Source of the DNA: Falsihalocynthiibacter halioticoli
Lineage (GTDB): Bacteria; Pseudomonadota; Alphaproteobacteria; Rhodobacterales; Rhodobacteraceae
DNA length: 64,000 nucleotides
Reading direction: 5' to 3'
NCBI RefSeq assembly: GCF_025802015.1
Contig: NZ_JAOYFC010000001.1
Location: 868,001-932,000, forward strand
Shown here piece after piece: positions 26,843-35,180 of the stretch. Under the pieces are notes generated by a model. The model worked only from the letters and a program-made list of their open reading frames with translations, did no database searches and was not told where the DNA came from. Within the stretch, counting starts at the first letter, position 1, and every line of letters starts with the position of its first letter. Made by a program: the position numbers and the translations under genes.

Positions 26843-27515
26843 TGTTCTGAGCCTTGAAAACGTCGCCAAATCCTATAATCGCGGCCGTCCGAACGAAGTT
26901 ACGGTACTATCGGGCGCCACGCTCAACGTAGCGCGCGGCGAGGTCGTGGCGCTTGTGGCCCCATCGGGCGCGGGCAAGTCCACATTGCTGCATATCGCGG
27001 GCCTCCTCGATAGCGCGGACAGTGGCAAAATCGAGATTGCAGGGCGCGATGTTTCAGGCCTTTCAGACCGCCAACGCACCGGCATTCGCCGCGCCGAGGT
27101 TGGGTTTGTGTACCAGTTTCACCATCTGCTGCCCGAATTCTCAGCAGCGGAAAATATTGTGCTTCCTCAACTTGTTAACGCCGTTTCAACGCGTGAAGCA
27201 GAGGCCCGCGCGGCAAAGCTCCTCGCCAATGTTGGCCTTGCCGAGCGCGCCAAACATCGCCCCGCGGAAATGTCTGGCGGCGAGCAACAACGGGTCGCGT
27301 TCTGCCGTGCTTTGGCCAACGCGCCCAAACTCCTCTTGGCGGATGAACCGACCGGAAACCTCGATCCCGAAACGTCCGATATCGTGTTCGAAGCCCTCAT
27401 GGCGCTCGCACGCGAGGAGGGGCTTTCTGCGGTCATCGCGACTCACAACCCAGAACTCGCCGCCCGAATGGACCGCATCGTAAGGCTCGAAGGCGGGGCG
27501 CTCAAACCGGCGTAA
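26835..27515 (+). CDS. lolD: Lipoprotein-releasing ABC transporter, ATP-binding protein LolD
   Basis: A 226-residue ABC ATPase. The Walker A is APSGAGKST (residues 40-48), with Ala in place of the usual first Gly. The signature motif is MSGGEQQRVAFCRAL, the Walker B is LLLADEPTGNLD, and the switch His lies in IATHNPELA. The short linker and sequence are those of LolD. It powers LolC for lipoprotein release at the inner membrane. Translation is coupled to lolC by an overlap of eight bases. Confidence 0.93.
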   Translation: MSDVLSLENVAKSYNRGRPNEVTVLSGATLNVARGEVVALVAPSGAGKSTLLHIAGLLDSADSGKIEIAGRDVSGLSDRQRTGIRRAEVGFVYQFHHLLPEFSAAENIVLPQLVNAVSTREAEARAAKLLANVGLAERAKHRPAEMSGGEQQRVAFCRALANAPKLLLADEPTGNLDPETSDIVFEALMALAREEGLSAVIATHNPELAARMDRIVRLEGGALKPA

Positions 27516-27713
27516 GATTTGCATATGATTTCCGTATGAAACGCATATGCGGGATATGTGTTGGAAACGTGCCGAACATTCACAGAACATTAACGCTTTG
27601 TCAGCTATAACGAGTCGTGTCAGCCAGTTAAGGGCCGACGCGGTTGGTAACGAGTTGGTTTGGTTTTTTGGGGGGGGAATAGGAAATAAGAACAGGCCAA
27701 AGGTCCGTAAAAC
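27516..27713. other. Intergenic region between lolD and a convergent membrane ORF
   Basis: About 200 bp without a credible gene. It contains a series of ATATG-type words (GCATATG at 27521, CGTATG at 27533, the palindrome CGCATATGCG at 27542-27551, GATATG at 27553) spaced 10-12 bases. It also holds a GAAC-N7-GAAC element (27574-27588) and a T6G8 run at 27664-27677. No ATG, GTG or TTG frame of useful length starts after the GAAC element, so any rightward transcript would be non-coding. Confidence 0.6.
27574..27588. promoter_or_regulatory. LexA-like GAAC-N7-GAAC element without an obvious target gene
   Basis: GAAC at 27574-27577 and GAAC at 27585-27588 are separated by seven bases, the direct-repeat format of alphaproteobacterial LexA sites (GTTC-N7-GTTC on the other strand). 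It lies downstream of both flanking genes. A motif with eight fixed bases can occur by chance once or twice in a window of this size, so the call is tentative. Confidence 0.4.
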
Positions 27714-27737
27714 GCGCCAAGTGGAGCCTTTTGGCGC
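27710..27737 (-). terminator. Terminator of the membrane ORF downstream of parE
   Basis: Read leftward, GCGCCAA (27737-27731) pairs with TTGGCGC (27720-27714) across a 10-nt loop and is followed by GTTTTA (T4 at 27710-27713). It lies 10 bases past the TAA of the leftward gene at 27747. Confidence 0.75.
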
Positions 27738-27746
27738 CTAAGATTA

Positions 27747-28415
27747 TTACAAAGAAAGGAGATCGCGGATAACCGCTTGAATAATGTCGATGGATGGGAT
27801 GCTCAGCATCACAAAGCCTCCAAGAGCAAGAAAAAGTGTCACTACACGTGCGAGCTTTCGGGAGTTATTTTCTGATGCCCAGTATTCTCGTGCAAGCAAG
27901 CGAATTCTGATTTCATGATTTCTTAGAAGCATTTTTGTGTCTTGAGACCCTGACGTAATAGGGTCGCGAAAGTTCAACGGGTTGTTGCTTTCAATATATG
28001 ATTTTATGTCAGTTCTGATGATGTGATCTTTGTCTCGACATTTAAGTTCAATTTCCTTGATATCGGTATGAGAAAAGTTGGAGACGACACGTTCGGAAAA
28101 CTCTTGCATATCTCTTGATTGCTGAATGCAATTTGGCACTAAAACCCTAAACAGCACGTTTGAGCTAAAAACAAACAGACTTCCAAAGAACACGAGACGT
28201 AGTTTTGCCAGCCCGTCTAGAATAAAAGGCGACTCTTCAGAGTCTGATGCTCCGGCAAACAGACTGAGTGAAAAGTTTTCGATAATTGGGTCGCTGAACA
28301 GAATTAGATAGCCGACTAGCGGCACAATCCCAATCAACCTGCTGAGTTCATTGTCTGCAAAATGTGCGATGAAGTTCCACCGGAGCCAAATGGGGTCTTG
28401 TTTGGGCTCGCTCAC
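27747..28415 (-). CDS. Hypothetical membrane protein, AT-richer than its surroundings
   Basis: A 222-residue protein with about three hydrophobic segments (near residues 25-42, 70-95 and 192-215) and a charged central region, EIELKCRDKDHIIRTDIKSYIES. I recognise no domain. It starts with GTG at 28415, overlapping the TGA of parE by GTGA, so it is translationally coupled to parE. Base composition and codon use are clearly AT-richer than the flanking genes (many AAT, TTT, ATA and AAA codons), suggesting recent acquisition. It has its own terminator. Function unknown. Confidence 0.8.
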   Translation of the reverse strand: MSEPKQDPIWLRWNFIAHFADNELSRLIGIVPLVGYLILFSDPIIENFSLSLFAGASDSEESPFILDGLAKLRLVFFGSLFVFSSNVLFRVLVPNCIQQSRDMQEFSERVVSNFSHTDIKEIELKCRDKDHIIRTDIKSYIESNNPLNFRDPITSGSQDTKMLLRNHEIRIRLLAREYWASENNSRKLARVVTLFLALGGFVMLSIPSIDIIQAVIRDLLSL

Positions 28416-30373
28416 AAATCCAGCTCTTCAACGAACCTTGCGTTCTCCTGAATGTACTGGAACCGTTTCTCCGGCTTTTTCCCCATCAAGCGTTCGACGA
28501 GGTCTCCGGTTTCGCCGGGTTCGTCCTCATCAATCGTGACGCGGATGAGCTTGCGGGTGGCTGGGTTCATGGTGGTTTCTTTGAGGTCTTTGGCGTCCAT
28601 TTCACCAAGGCCTTTGAAGCGCGAAACATCGATCCGGCCCTTACCGCCAATCCCTTTGGCAAGGTGGGCGTCTTTTTCGGCCTCATCAATGCAATACACC
28701 CGCTTCGCGCCTTGGGTCAGGCGGAACAGTGGCGGGCAGGCAAGATAGAGGTGCCCTGTGTCGATCATCGGGCGCATTTGGGTGAAGAAGAACGTCATGA
28801 GGAGCGAGGCAATATGCGCGCCGTCCACATCCGCATCGGTCATGATGATGACCTTATCATAGCGTAGATCGTCCACGTTAAACTTGCTTCCCAACCCAAC
28901 GCCAAGCGCTTGGCAGAGATCGTTGATTTCCGCGTTTGTCCCGATCTTATTCGAGGCCGCGCCAAGAACGTTGAGGATTTTACCGCGCAGGGGTAGGAGG
29001 GCTTGGGTCTTGCGATCCCGCGCCATTTTGGCAGAACCACCCGCAGAGTCCCCCTCCACGATAAACAGCTCCGTGCCTTCGCGGGAATTGGACGAGCAAT
29101 CGGTCAATTTCCCCGGCAGCCGCAGTTTCTTGGTGGCGGATTTGCGCTGTGTTTCTTTTTCCTGACGTCGCCGCAGCCGCTCTTCGGCGCGCAGGACGAG
29201 GTAATCGAGAATCGCACCGGCGGCTTTCGTATCGTTGGCGAGCCAGTTGTCGAAATGATCCCGCACCGAGTTTTCGACCATTTTCTGTGCGGCTTCGGTA
29301 GAGAGCCTGTCTTTGGTTTGGCCAACGAATTGCGGATCGCGGATAAAGCAGGACACCAAAGCGCAGCCGCCTGTCATCAGGTCTTCGCGGGTGATCTGCG
29401 CGGCCTTTTTGTTGGAGACAAGTTCGCCATAGGCGCGGATGCCCTTCAGGATCGCGGCCCAGAAACCGGCCACATGGGTGCCGCCCTCGGGTGTTGGGAC
29501 GGTGTTGGTATAGGACTGGATGAAGCCATCGCGGGCTGGGGTCCAGTTTATCGCCCACTCAACAGAGCCCGGAACGCCGAACTTCTCTTGGAAGCCAACT
29601 TTTCCGGCAAAGGGCGCATCAGCGTAAGTCGTTGATCCGCCGAGCGTTTCTGTGAGGTAATCTGCGAGGCCACCGGGGAAGTGGAATGTGGCTTCGGTGG
29701 GCGTGTCGCCGTCTTCAATGGCTGATTTCCAGCGGATTTCGACACCGGAGAATAGGTACGCCTTGGAGCGCGCCATTTGGAACAGGCGTTTGGGTTTGAA
29801 CTTTTGACTGCCGAAGATTTCCGCATCTGGGTGGAAGGTCACGCTGGTGCCGCGTCGGTTGGGGGCGGCGCCGATCTTCTCAAGCGGTCCTTTGGGGATG
29901 CCGCGGGAGAATTCCATTGCGAAAAGTTCTTTGTTTTTAGCAACTTCGACGCGCAGGTAATCCGACAGCGCATTCACGACCGAAGAGCCAACACCGTGCA
30001 ATCCGCCGGAGGTTTCATAGGCATCGCCGCCGAATTTTCCGCCCGCGTTTAGGGTGCAGAAGATGATTTCGAGCGCGGTTTTGCTTGGGTCTTTGGGGTG
30101 CGGATCAATTGGGATGCCGCGGCCGTTATCGCGGATGGTTACGGAGTAATCCGCGTGAAGCTCGACTTCGATGCGGGTGGCGTGTCCGGCGACGGCCTCG
30201 TCCATCGAGTTGTCAACAATTTCGGCCACGAGGTGATGGAAGGCGCGCTCATCGATGCCACCGATATACATACCGGGGCGGAGGCGGACGTGTTCCATAT
30301 CTTCGAGCACCTGGATCGAGGAGGCGTCATAATCTTTTTCGATCTCGGATCCGGCAAGAAGGTCGTTGGCCAT
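28412..30373 (-). CDS. parE: DNA topoisomerase IV subunit B
   Basis: A 653-residue type IIA topoisomerase ATPase subunit. The GHKL ATPase site shows EIVDNSMDEA, DNGRGIPID and GGLHGVGSSVVNALS. The TOPRIM region has ELFIVEGDSAGGSAK and MTDADVDGAHI. The length and lack of a GyrB-type insertion favour ParE, which decatenates daughter chromosomes together with ParC. The gene is leftward; metC-like 30483-31628 lies upstream with a 109-bp gap. The last codons overlap the start of an atypical downstream ORF. Confidence 0.92.
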   Translation of the reverse strand: MANDLLAGSEIEKDYDASSIQVLEDMEHVRLRPGMYIGGIDERAFHHLVAEIVDNSMDEAVAGHATRIEVELHADYSVTIRDNGRGIPIDPHPKDPSKTALEIIFCTLNAGGKFGGDAYETSGGLHGVGSSVVNALSDYLRVEVAKNKELFAMEFSRGIPKGPLEKIGAAPNRRGTSVTFHPDAEIFGSQKFKPKRLFQMARSKAYLFSGVEIRWKSAIEDGDTPTEATFHFPGGLADYLTETLGGSTTYADAPFAGKVGFQEKFGVPGSVEWAINWTPARDGFIQSYTNTVPTPEGGTHVAGFWAAILKGIRAYGELVSNKKAAQITREDLMTGGCALVSCFIRDPQFVGQTKDRLSTEAAQKMVENSVRDHFDNWLANDTKAAGAILDYLVLRAEERLRRRQEKETQRKSATKKLRLPGKLTDCSSNSREGTELFIVEGDSAGGSAKMARDRKTQALLPLRGKILNVLGAASNKIGTNAEINDLCQALGVGLGSKFNVDDLRYDKVIIMTDADVDGAHIASLLMTFFFTQMRPMIDTGHLYLACPPLFRLTQGAKRVYCIDEAEKDAHLAKGIGGKGRIDVSRFKGLGEMDAKDLKETTMNPATRKLIRVTIDEDEPGETGDLVERLMGKKPEKRFQYIQENARFVEELDL

Positions 30374-30482
30374 TGGCTGCTCGTTTGTTGGTTTTGGTTC
30401 GTTCTATTGTGACAGCAGGCGCCGTGGCAAGCAAGCGGCCACGGTTGAAATTCGACGCGTTTGGTGACGGTATTTGCTTGCG

Positions 30483-31628
30483 TCAGACCTGTGCGAGGGC
30501 GTTTTCAAGGTCGGCCCAAAGATCGCCCACGTCTTCGATGCCGACAGAGAGGCGCAGCAGGTTTTCGGGGATGCCGGTATGGGGCTCGATCGTGTGGCGA
30601 TGCTCGACAAGGCTTTCAACACCACCAAGAGATGTTGCGCGGTGGAAAAGGCTGAGTTTGCCCGCAACGGCAAGAGCCTCACGCGCGCCACCTTTTACGC
30701 AAACAGAAAGCAGCCCACCAAATCCGCCGTTCATTTGCGACTTGGCAAGCTCATGGGCGGGGTGGCTTGGCAATCCGGGATAGAACACGCGTTCGACTTT
30801 CGGATGTGTCTCGAGTTTTTCCGCGAGAGTCAGGGCGGATTGCGACATGCGCTCGACACGAAGGGTCAAAGTCCGCATGCCCCGCAGAAGAAGCCACGCC
30901 TCGAAGGGTCCGATGACAGCGCCCGCATCATGGCGGTCTGTCTGGATTGTGCGCCAAAAATCGGCCTCGGCATCGGCGCAGGAGAGGACGCCGGCGAGCA
31001 CGTCAGAATGGCCGTTGATCGCTTTGGTCGCGGAATGCATCACGACATCTGCGCCAAGGTCCAGCGGACGGCTTAGAACGGGCGTTGCCGCGGTGGAGTC
31101 GACCATCAGGAGGCCATTCGCGGCATGGGTTGCCGTGGCGATAGCGGTGATGTCGCTAATTTTGAGCCACGGATTTGACGGGGTTTCGATCATCACGAGG
31201 TCAGGTTTTTGGGCGGAAATCTGGGCTGTGAAGGCGTCTGTCTCGCTGGCGTCGGCCTCGTGGAGGGTTATCTCGCGACGAGCGCAGAAATCGCGAATCC
31301 ATTTGGTCGCGCCCCAGTAAATGCCGGATTGAACAAGCACAGTTGCGCGGTTTGGCAGGCTTCGGAACATGGCGGCGATGGCGGCCATGCCGGAGGGGAA
31401 TAGCAACGTGTCGGCGGCGTTTTCCAACTGTTTCAAAACGTCTTCTGCGGCGCGGGCGTTTTCGTTTTGATCGCGCAGATAGGTGTTTTGCGGGGCGACG
31501 AGGTCATAGTTTTCGTCACGTAGAAAGGTCGTCGCGGGATGGATCGCTGGCGTCACGCCACCTGTTGTTTGGTCTGTTTGGCCCGCGGCCTGCGCTGCGA
31601 TTGTTGCGGGTTTTTGGTGATTTGCCAT
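30483..31628 (-). CDS. Cys/Met metabolism PLP-dependent enzyme (cystathionine beta-lyase-like)
   Basis: A 381-residue enzyme of the Cys/Met PLP family. The cofactor lysine lies in HSATKAINGHSDVLAG (Lys202). TPAIHPATTFLRDENYD and ETPSNPWLKISDI are typical of the gamma/beta-lyase branch, and the C-terminal LFHRATSLGGVESLVEHR is the usual substrate-binding segment. Likely reactions are cystathionine or cysteine beta-elimination; specificity is not visible. The ATG at 31628 follows GGAGGCAGAGAG, part of which is in a hairpin (31637-31656). The upstream frame extends to 31682 without a Shine-Dalgarno site. Confidence 0.86.
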   Translation of the reverse strand: MANHQKPATIAAQAAGQTDQTTGGVTPAIHPATTFLRDENYDLVAPQNTYLRDQNENARAAEDVLKQLENAADTLLFPSGMAAIAAMFRSLPNRATVLVQSGIYWGATKWIRDFCARREITLHEADASETDAFTAQISAQKPDLVMIETPSNPWLKISDITAIATATHAANGLLMVDSTAATPVLSRPLDLGADVVMHSATKAINGHSDVLAGVLSCADAEADFWRTIQTDRHDAGAVIGPFEAWLLLRGMRTLTLRVERMSQSALTLAEKLETHPKVERVFYPGLPSHPAHELAKSQMNGGFGGLLSVCVKGGAREALAVAGKLSLFHRATSLGGVESLVEHRHTIEPHTGIPENLLRLSVGIEDVGDLWADLENALAQV

Positions 31629-31636
31629 CTCTCTGC

Positions 31637-31656
31637 CTCCGGTTTGCGCGCCGGAG
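31637..31656 (-). promoter_or_regulatory. Hairpin overlapping the ribosome-binding site of the PLP enzyme gene
   Basis: On the mRNA strand CTCCGG (31656-31651) pairs with CCGGAG (31642-31637) over an 8-nt loop. The 3' arm ends in GGAG, which is part of the GGAGG Shine-Dalgarno sequence 8 bases before the ATG. The segment CAAACCGGAG is identical to one in the leader of the aminotransferase gene at 35181-36398. Confidence 0.5.
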
Positions 31657-31718
31657 TATCGCAGAAAGATGGCCATGCACAAGGCGGCGCAAGTGCAGTG
31701 CGCCGCTACAGGTTTTGT

Positions 31719-32105
31719 TTAGAAAATGCCGTTACAGATAATCATGATCACGAGCGCAGCGAGCCAATACCCTGCATTAACGTTGCGGGAATAGGTGCTA
31801 TGCCCCGCGAATGCGGCGTTTGCATAGCCCATGATGGTAAAGGCAACAGTCGCGAGGATAACCGTGAGGAGGAGGTTGGAGGCTGCTGTGACGGCAACAA
31901 ACCAACTCATGAGAAAGAGCCCAAGGGCTTGGCTGATCATAGCGGCCGCGGGCATCTTATCGGCGCTGCCAAGGCTTACGCCAACGCCTTCGGCCCATTT
32001 CTCGCCAAAGAGTTTCGGGGAATACCAGAGCCACCCCACAAGGAAAGCTGCTACCGCGCCAACGATAACTGCAAGCCAACTAACATTTGTCGTCAATTCT
32101 GCCAT
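31719..32105 (-). CDS. DUF1761 membrane protein
   Basis: A 128-residue protein with four hydrophobic segments. It opens with VSWLAVIVGAVAAFLVGWLWYSPKLFGEKWAEG, the conserved DUF1761 N-terminus, and ends with NAGYWLAALVIMIICNGIF. The ATG at 32105 follows AAAGGAAA; the frame remains open to 32165. The family is a small integral membrane protein of unknown function. It is divergent from ppk2, with 184 bp between the starts. Confidence 0.85.
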   Translation of the reverse strand: MAELTTNVSWLAVIVGAVAAFLVGWLWYSPKLFGEKWAEGVGVSLGSADKMPAAAMISQALGLFLMSWFVAVTAASNLLLTVILATVAFTIMGYANAAFAGHSTYSRNVNAGYWLAALVIMIICNGIF

Positions 32106-32289
32106 GTCGTTTCCTTTCTTATTGTTCTGTCGCGGGGATATTTTGCGCTGATTTCCGTGAAACACCTAGAGATTTCGGGGTTTTGGGCCGTGTTCAGGAA
32201 AAACTGTTGCTGGGTTTGATGCACCTCAATGCAGGGTTTGCGCCTTGGGTGTAACGCTTTTCTTGACCAAGACAGCGAAGGAGAACGGG

Positions 32290-33279
32290 ATGGCGACAGC
32301 AAATTCAAACACCAAGAAACCGGCCGGAAAAGCAACGACAAACACCGAAGACCGCGCGAATGGCGCGACTGAGGCGGCGCAGGCGGATGCGCTTGTTGAT
32401 TCATTCGTGAATGTCGCCAATGGGCGGGATGCGGTCCGGCTTGCGTTTGAAACGGGCACCTATCCCTATGCCGAAAAGATGCGCGCCAAGGAGTATGAGG
32501 AGCAGAAAGCCCTGATCCAGATTGAGCTGTTGAAGGTGCAGAAGTGGGTCAAGGAAACAGGGCAGAAGTTTGTGTTCTTGTTTGAGGGGCGTGATGCTGC
32601 GGGGAAGGGCGGTACGATCAAACGGTTTATGGAGCACTTGAACCCGCGCGAGGCACGTGTCGTGGCGTTGAACAAGCCAACGGATGAGGAAAGAGGTCAG
32701 TGGTTCTTTCAGCGTTATATCCAGCATCTGCCGACGGCTGGCGAAATGGTGTTTTATGACCGCTCTTGGTACAACCGCGCGGGGGTCGAGCGGGTTATGG
32801 GCTTTTGCGAGCCGAACGAATACCTAGAGTTCATGCGGCAGACGCCCGAGTTAGAGCGCATGATCACCCGCAGCGGTATTCGATTGTACAAATACTGGTT
32901 CTCGGTGACGCGGGACGAACAGCAGCGCCGATTTGACTCGCGCAAGACCGATCCGCTCAAGCGCTGGAAGCTCTCTCCGATTGATGTGGCCAGCCTTGCG
33001 AAATGGGATGACTACACAGAGGCCAAAGAAGCGATGTTCTTTTATACAGACACCGCTGATGCGCCGTGGACCATCATCAAATCCAATGACAAGAAACGTG
33101 CGCGGCTGAACTGTATGTATCATTTCCTCAGCACGATCGACTATCCGGATAAGGACCACGCCGTTGCGAAAGCGCCAGACCCGCTGATTGTTGGTGGTGC
33201 GAACCATGTGATTCACGGATCGGACCATATCCTCGGGACGTCGCTTCACCCTGATCAGCGCAAGGTAAATCGCGGCTAA
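32290..33279 (+). CDS. ppk2: Polyphosphate kinase 2
   Basis: A 329-residue PPK2 with a Lys/Ala/Thr-rich, probably disordered N-terminal stretch of about 40 residues. The Walker A region is FLFEGRDAAGKGGTIKRF (about residues 97-114) and the lid/Walker B region is VFYDRSWYNRAGVERVMGF. PPK2 enzymes mainly use polyphosphate to phosphorylate nucleoside di- or monophosphates. It complements PPK1 and PPX, encoded about 10 kb away. ATG 32290 follows AAGGAGAACGGG; the in-frame upstream start at 32245 has no such site. Confidence 0.93.
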   Translation: MATANSNTKKPAGKATTNTEDRANGATEAAQADALVDSFVNVANGRDAVRLAFETGTYPYAEKMRAKEYEEQKALIQIELLKVQKWVKETGQKFVFLFEGRDAAGKGGTIKRFMEHLNPREARVVALNKPTDEERGQWFFQRYIQHLPTAGEMVFYDRSWYNRAGVERVMGFCEPNEYLEFMRQTPELERMITRSGIRLYKYWFSVTRDEQQRRFDSRKTDPLKRWKLSPIDVASLAKWDDYTEAKEAMFFYTDTADAPWTIIKSNDKKRARLNCMYHFLSTIDYPDKDHAVAKAPDPLIVGGANHVIHGSDHILGTSLHPDQRKVNRG

Positions 33280-33359
33280 GTTGTTTTGCGATAGGTAAGA
33301 AATTGCCACAGTACAATGTGGTGATTGTCAAACTGCGAAATCGGGCGTAATCCGTATGG

Positions 33360-34751
33360 ATGACTCAAGCCCTTTCATATCGCGGCCACCTAAAGGCCAT
33401 TCTGTTGCTTGGCTTGCCGTTGATCGGCAGCCAACTGGCGCAGTTTGCCGTCCATATGACGGATACCATCATGCTTGGGTGGTATTCGGTCGAGTCCCTT
33501 GCTGCCGCTGTTTTGGCAACAGGGTTTGCGTTTATTCTGTTTATTCTCGGGTCTGGCTTTGCCTTTGCCGTTACACCTCTTGTTGCGACGGCGGATGCGC
33601 AGGGCGATACAACCGCGATCCGGCGCTATACGCGCATGGGGCTGTGGATCGGGCTGTTGTATTCAGCGGTCGTTATGACGCCGATGATATTTTCCGAACC
33701 CATTTTCCTCTGGATGGGGCAGGAGCCAGAGCTCGCGGAACTCGCGCAAAGGTATTTGCGGATTTCGGCGCCAGGCATGTTCATGGCGATCAGCGGCACC
33801 GTTATTCGGAGCTATCTGTCCGCGCTCGAACTGACGCGGCCCGTTCTATATGCCTCGCTTTGGGCGGTGGCGTTGAACATTGTCTTTAACTATCTGTTTA
33901 TCTTCGGAAACTTCGGAGCACCTGAGCTCGGTATTCGCGGCGCGGCGATTGCTTCGCTGGCTGTGAACACGATGATGTTCGTATATTGGGCGGCCTATTC
34001 ATTGCGCAAACTGCCTGAGCATGAGCTATTTGTGCGGTTTTGGCGGCCGGATTGGGATGCGTTCAAACAGGTTTTCCGATTGGGTTTGCCCATTGGCCTG
34101 ACGAACCTCGCCGAGGTCGGTCTGTTCAATTTTGCCGCGATCATGGTGGGGTGGCTTGGCGCTATTCCATTGGCGGCGCATGGGATTGCTCTGCAATTGG
34201 GTGGGGCGGCGTTCATGGTGCATCTGGGCTTGTCTGCCGCGGCGACAATCCGTGCAGGGCGTGCGCTGGGCAATGGTGACGAAGAGCATCTGCGCCGTGG
34301 TGCCTATATGGCAACCGGTATGTCGGCGGCACTGTCGTTCATCGCGATGGCGGCATTCCTTCTGGTTCCACAGTTCCTGATCGGATTGTTCATCGATCCA
34401 GAAGATCCGCTGCGGCCCGAAATCATTGCAATGGGCACGGGCCTGTTGGTGTATGCCGCGATCTTCCAGCTTGCCGATAGCCTTCAGGTTATGGCGCTGG
34501 GCTTGCTGCGCGGCGTTCAAGATGCTCGCGTTCCCATGTGGATGGCAGGGATTTCTTATTGGGTGTTTGGCGCGCCTGCGAGCTATATCTGTGGCTTTGT
34601 GTTTGGTTGGGGCGCGGAAGGTGTCTGGATCGGTCTTGTGGTCGGCCTGAGCCTCGCAGCGGTCTTGCTGAACCTGCGGTTCTGGAAACGCTCAGTCAAA
34701 ATCCACGAGTATCCTCCAACTAAATCGGTTGAGGCTCCGCCCGCAGTTTAA
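33360..34751 (+). CDS. MATE-family multidrug efflux transporter (NorM-like)
   Basis: A 463-residue protein with 12 predicted helices in two homologous halves. LIGSQLAQFAVHMTDTIMLGWYSVESLAAA is the conserved first helix region in order, and the second half begins near residue 240 with FRLGLPIGLTNLAEVGLF. The length is normal for MATE exporters, which use Na+ or proton gradients to expel cationic compounds. ATG 33360 starts MTQALSYRGHLKAILLLG. It follows ppk2 by 80 bp in the same direction; no functional link is evident. Confidence 0.9.
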   Translation: MTQALSYRGHLKAILLLGLPLIGSQLAQFAVHMTDTIMLGWYSVESLAAAVLATGFAFILFILGSGFAFAVTPLVATADAQGDTTAIRRYTRMGLWIGLLYSAVVMTPMIFSEPIFLWMGQEPELAELAQRYLRISAPGMFMAISGTVIRSYLSALELTRPVLYASLWAVALNIVFNYLFIFGNFGAPELGIRGAAIASLAVNTMMFVYWAAYSLRKLPEHELFVRFWRPDWDAFKQVFRLGLPIGLTNLAEVGLFNFAAIMVGWLGAIPLAAHGIALQLGGAAFMVHLGLSAAATIRAGRALGNGDEEHLRRGAYMATGMSAALSFIAMAAFLLVPQFLIGLFIDPEDPLRPEIIAMGTGLLVYAAIFQLADSLQVMALGLLRGVQDARVPMWMAGISYWVFGAPASYICGFVFGWGAEGVWIGLVVGLSLAAVLLNLRFWKRSVKIHEYPPTKSVEAPPAV

Positions 34752-34755
34752 CGCT

Positions 34756-35169
34756 CTAGTCGTCTTTTGCGCCGTCTGTTAGGCGCTCTGCCTTCCTGCG
34801 TACGAGAACCGCGCGCAGGTCGTGCATTGCCAAAAGCAGTGAATCTGTAACCTCTTCGAGCGCTTCAGGGCTGGCCTTGTTGGATTGTGCCCAGTGAGCG
34901 GTTCGGTTGAGTGTGTCAACGACGCGGTGAATCTCGTCTTTCTCGCGGGCGGCGAGCAACTCCTGCCGTGCGCGGAGCCAGTCAGAAATTTCGGTGGTCT
35001 CGTGCTCGGTGAGGCTGCGTCCACCATGCGGTTTGATTTCGCCGTTGCGGGTGTTCACAACGGCGATTTGCTGCATCTCGATCCGGCGTTGGCGGTTCTC
35101 GGTGTTGATCCGGAACACCGCCGCGCCATTGTCTCTGATGCGAAAATAGAGTTCCGGAAGTTCGTTCAC
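34756..35169 (-). CDS. Hypothetical protein downstream of the aminotransferase
   Basis: A protein of about 137 residues with no recognised domain. The N-terminal part (VNELPELYFRIRDNGAAVFRI) looks like a small beta fold and the C-terminal part is helical and charged. Start: AAGGGCAG (35175-35182 read leftward) precedes TTG 35172 and GTG 35169; I use GTG 35169. The frame extends to 35220 inside the aminotransferase gene, whose stop lies 12 bases upstream, so the two genes form an operon. Function unknown. Confidence 0.72.
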   Translation of the reverse strand: MNELPELYFRIRDNGAAVFRINTENRQRRIEMQQIAVVNTRNGEIKPHGGRSLTEHETTEISDWLRARQELLAAREKDEIHRVVDTLNRTAHWAQSNKASPEALEEVTDSLLLAMHDLRAVLVRRKAERLTDGAKDD

Positions 35170-35180
35170 CAATACTGCCC

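Noticed and set aside
27547..27741. 64-codon frame across the LexA-like site
   Set aside because: It contains the T6G8 run, lacks a ribosome-binding site and has no protein-like composition.
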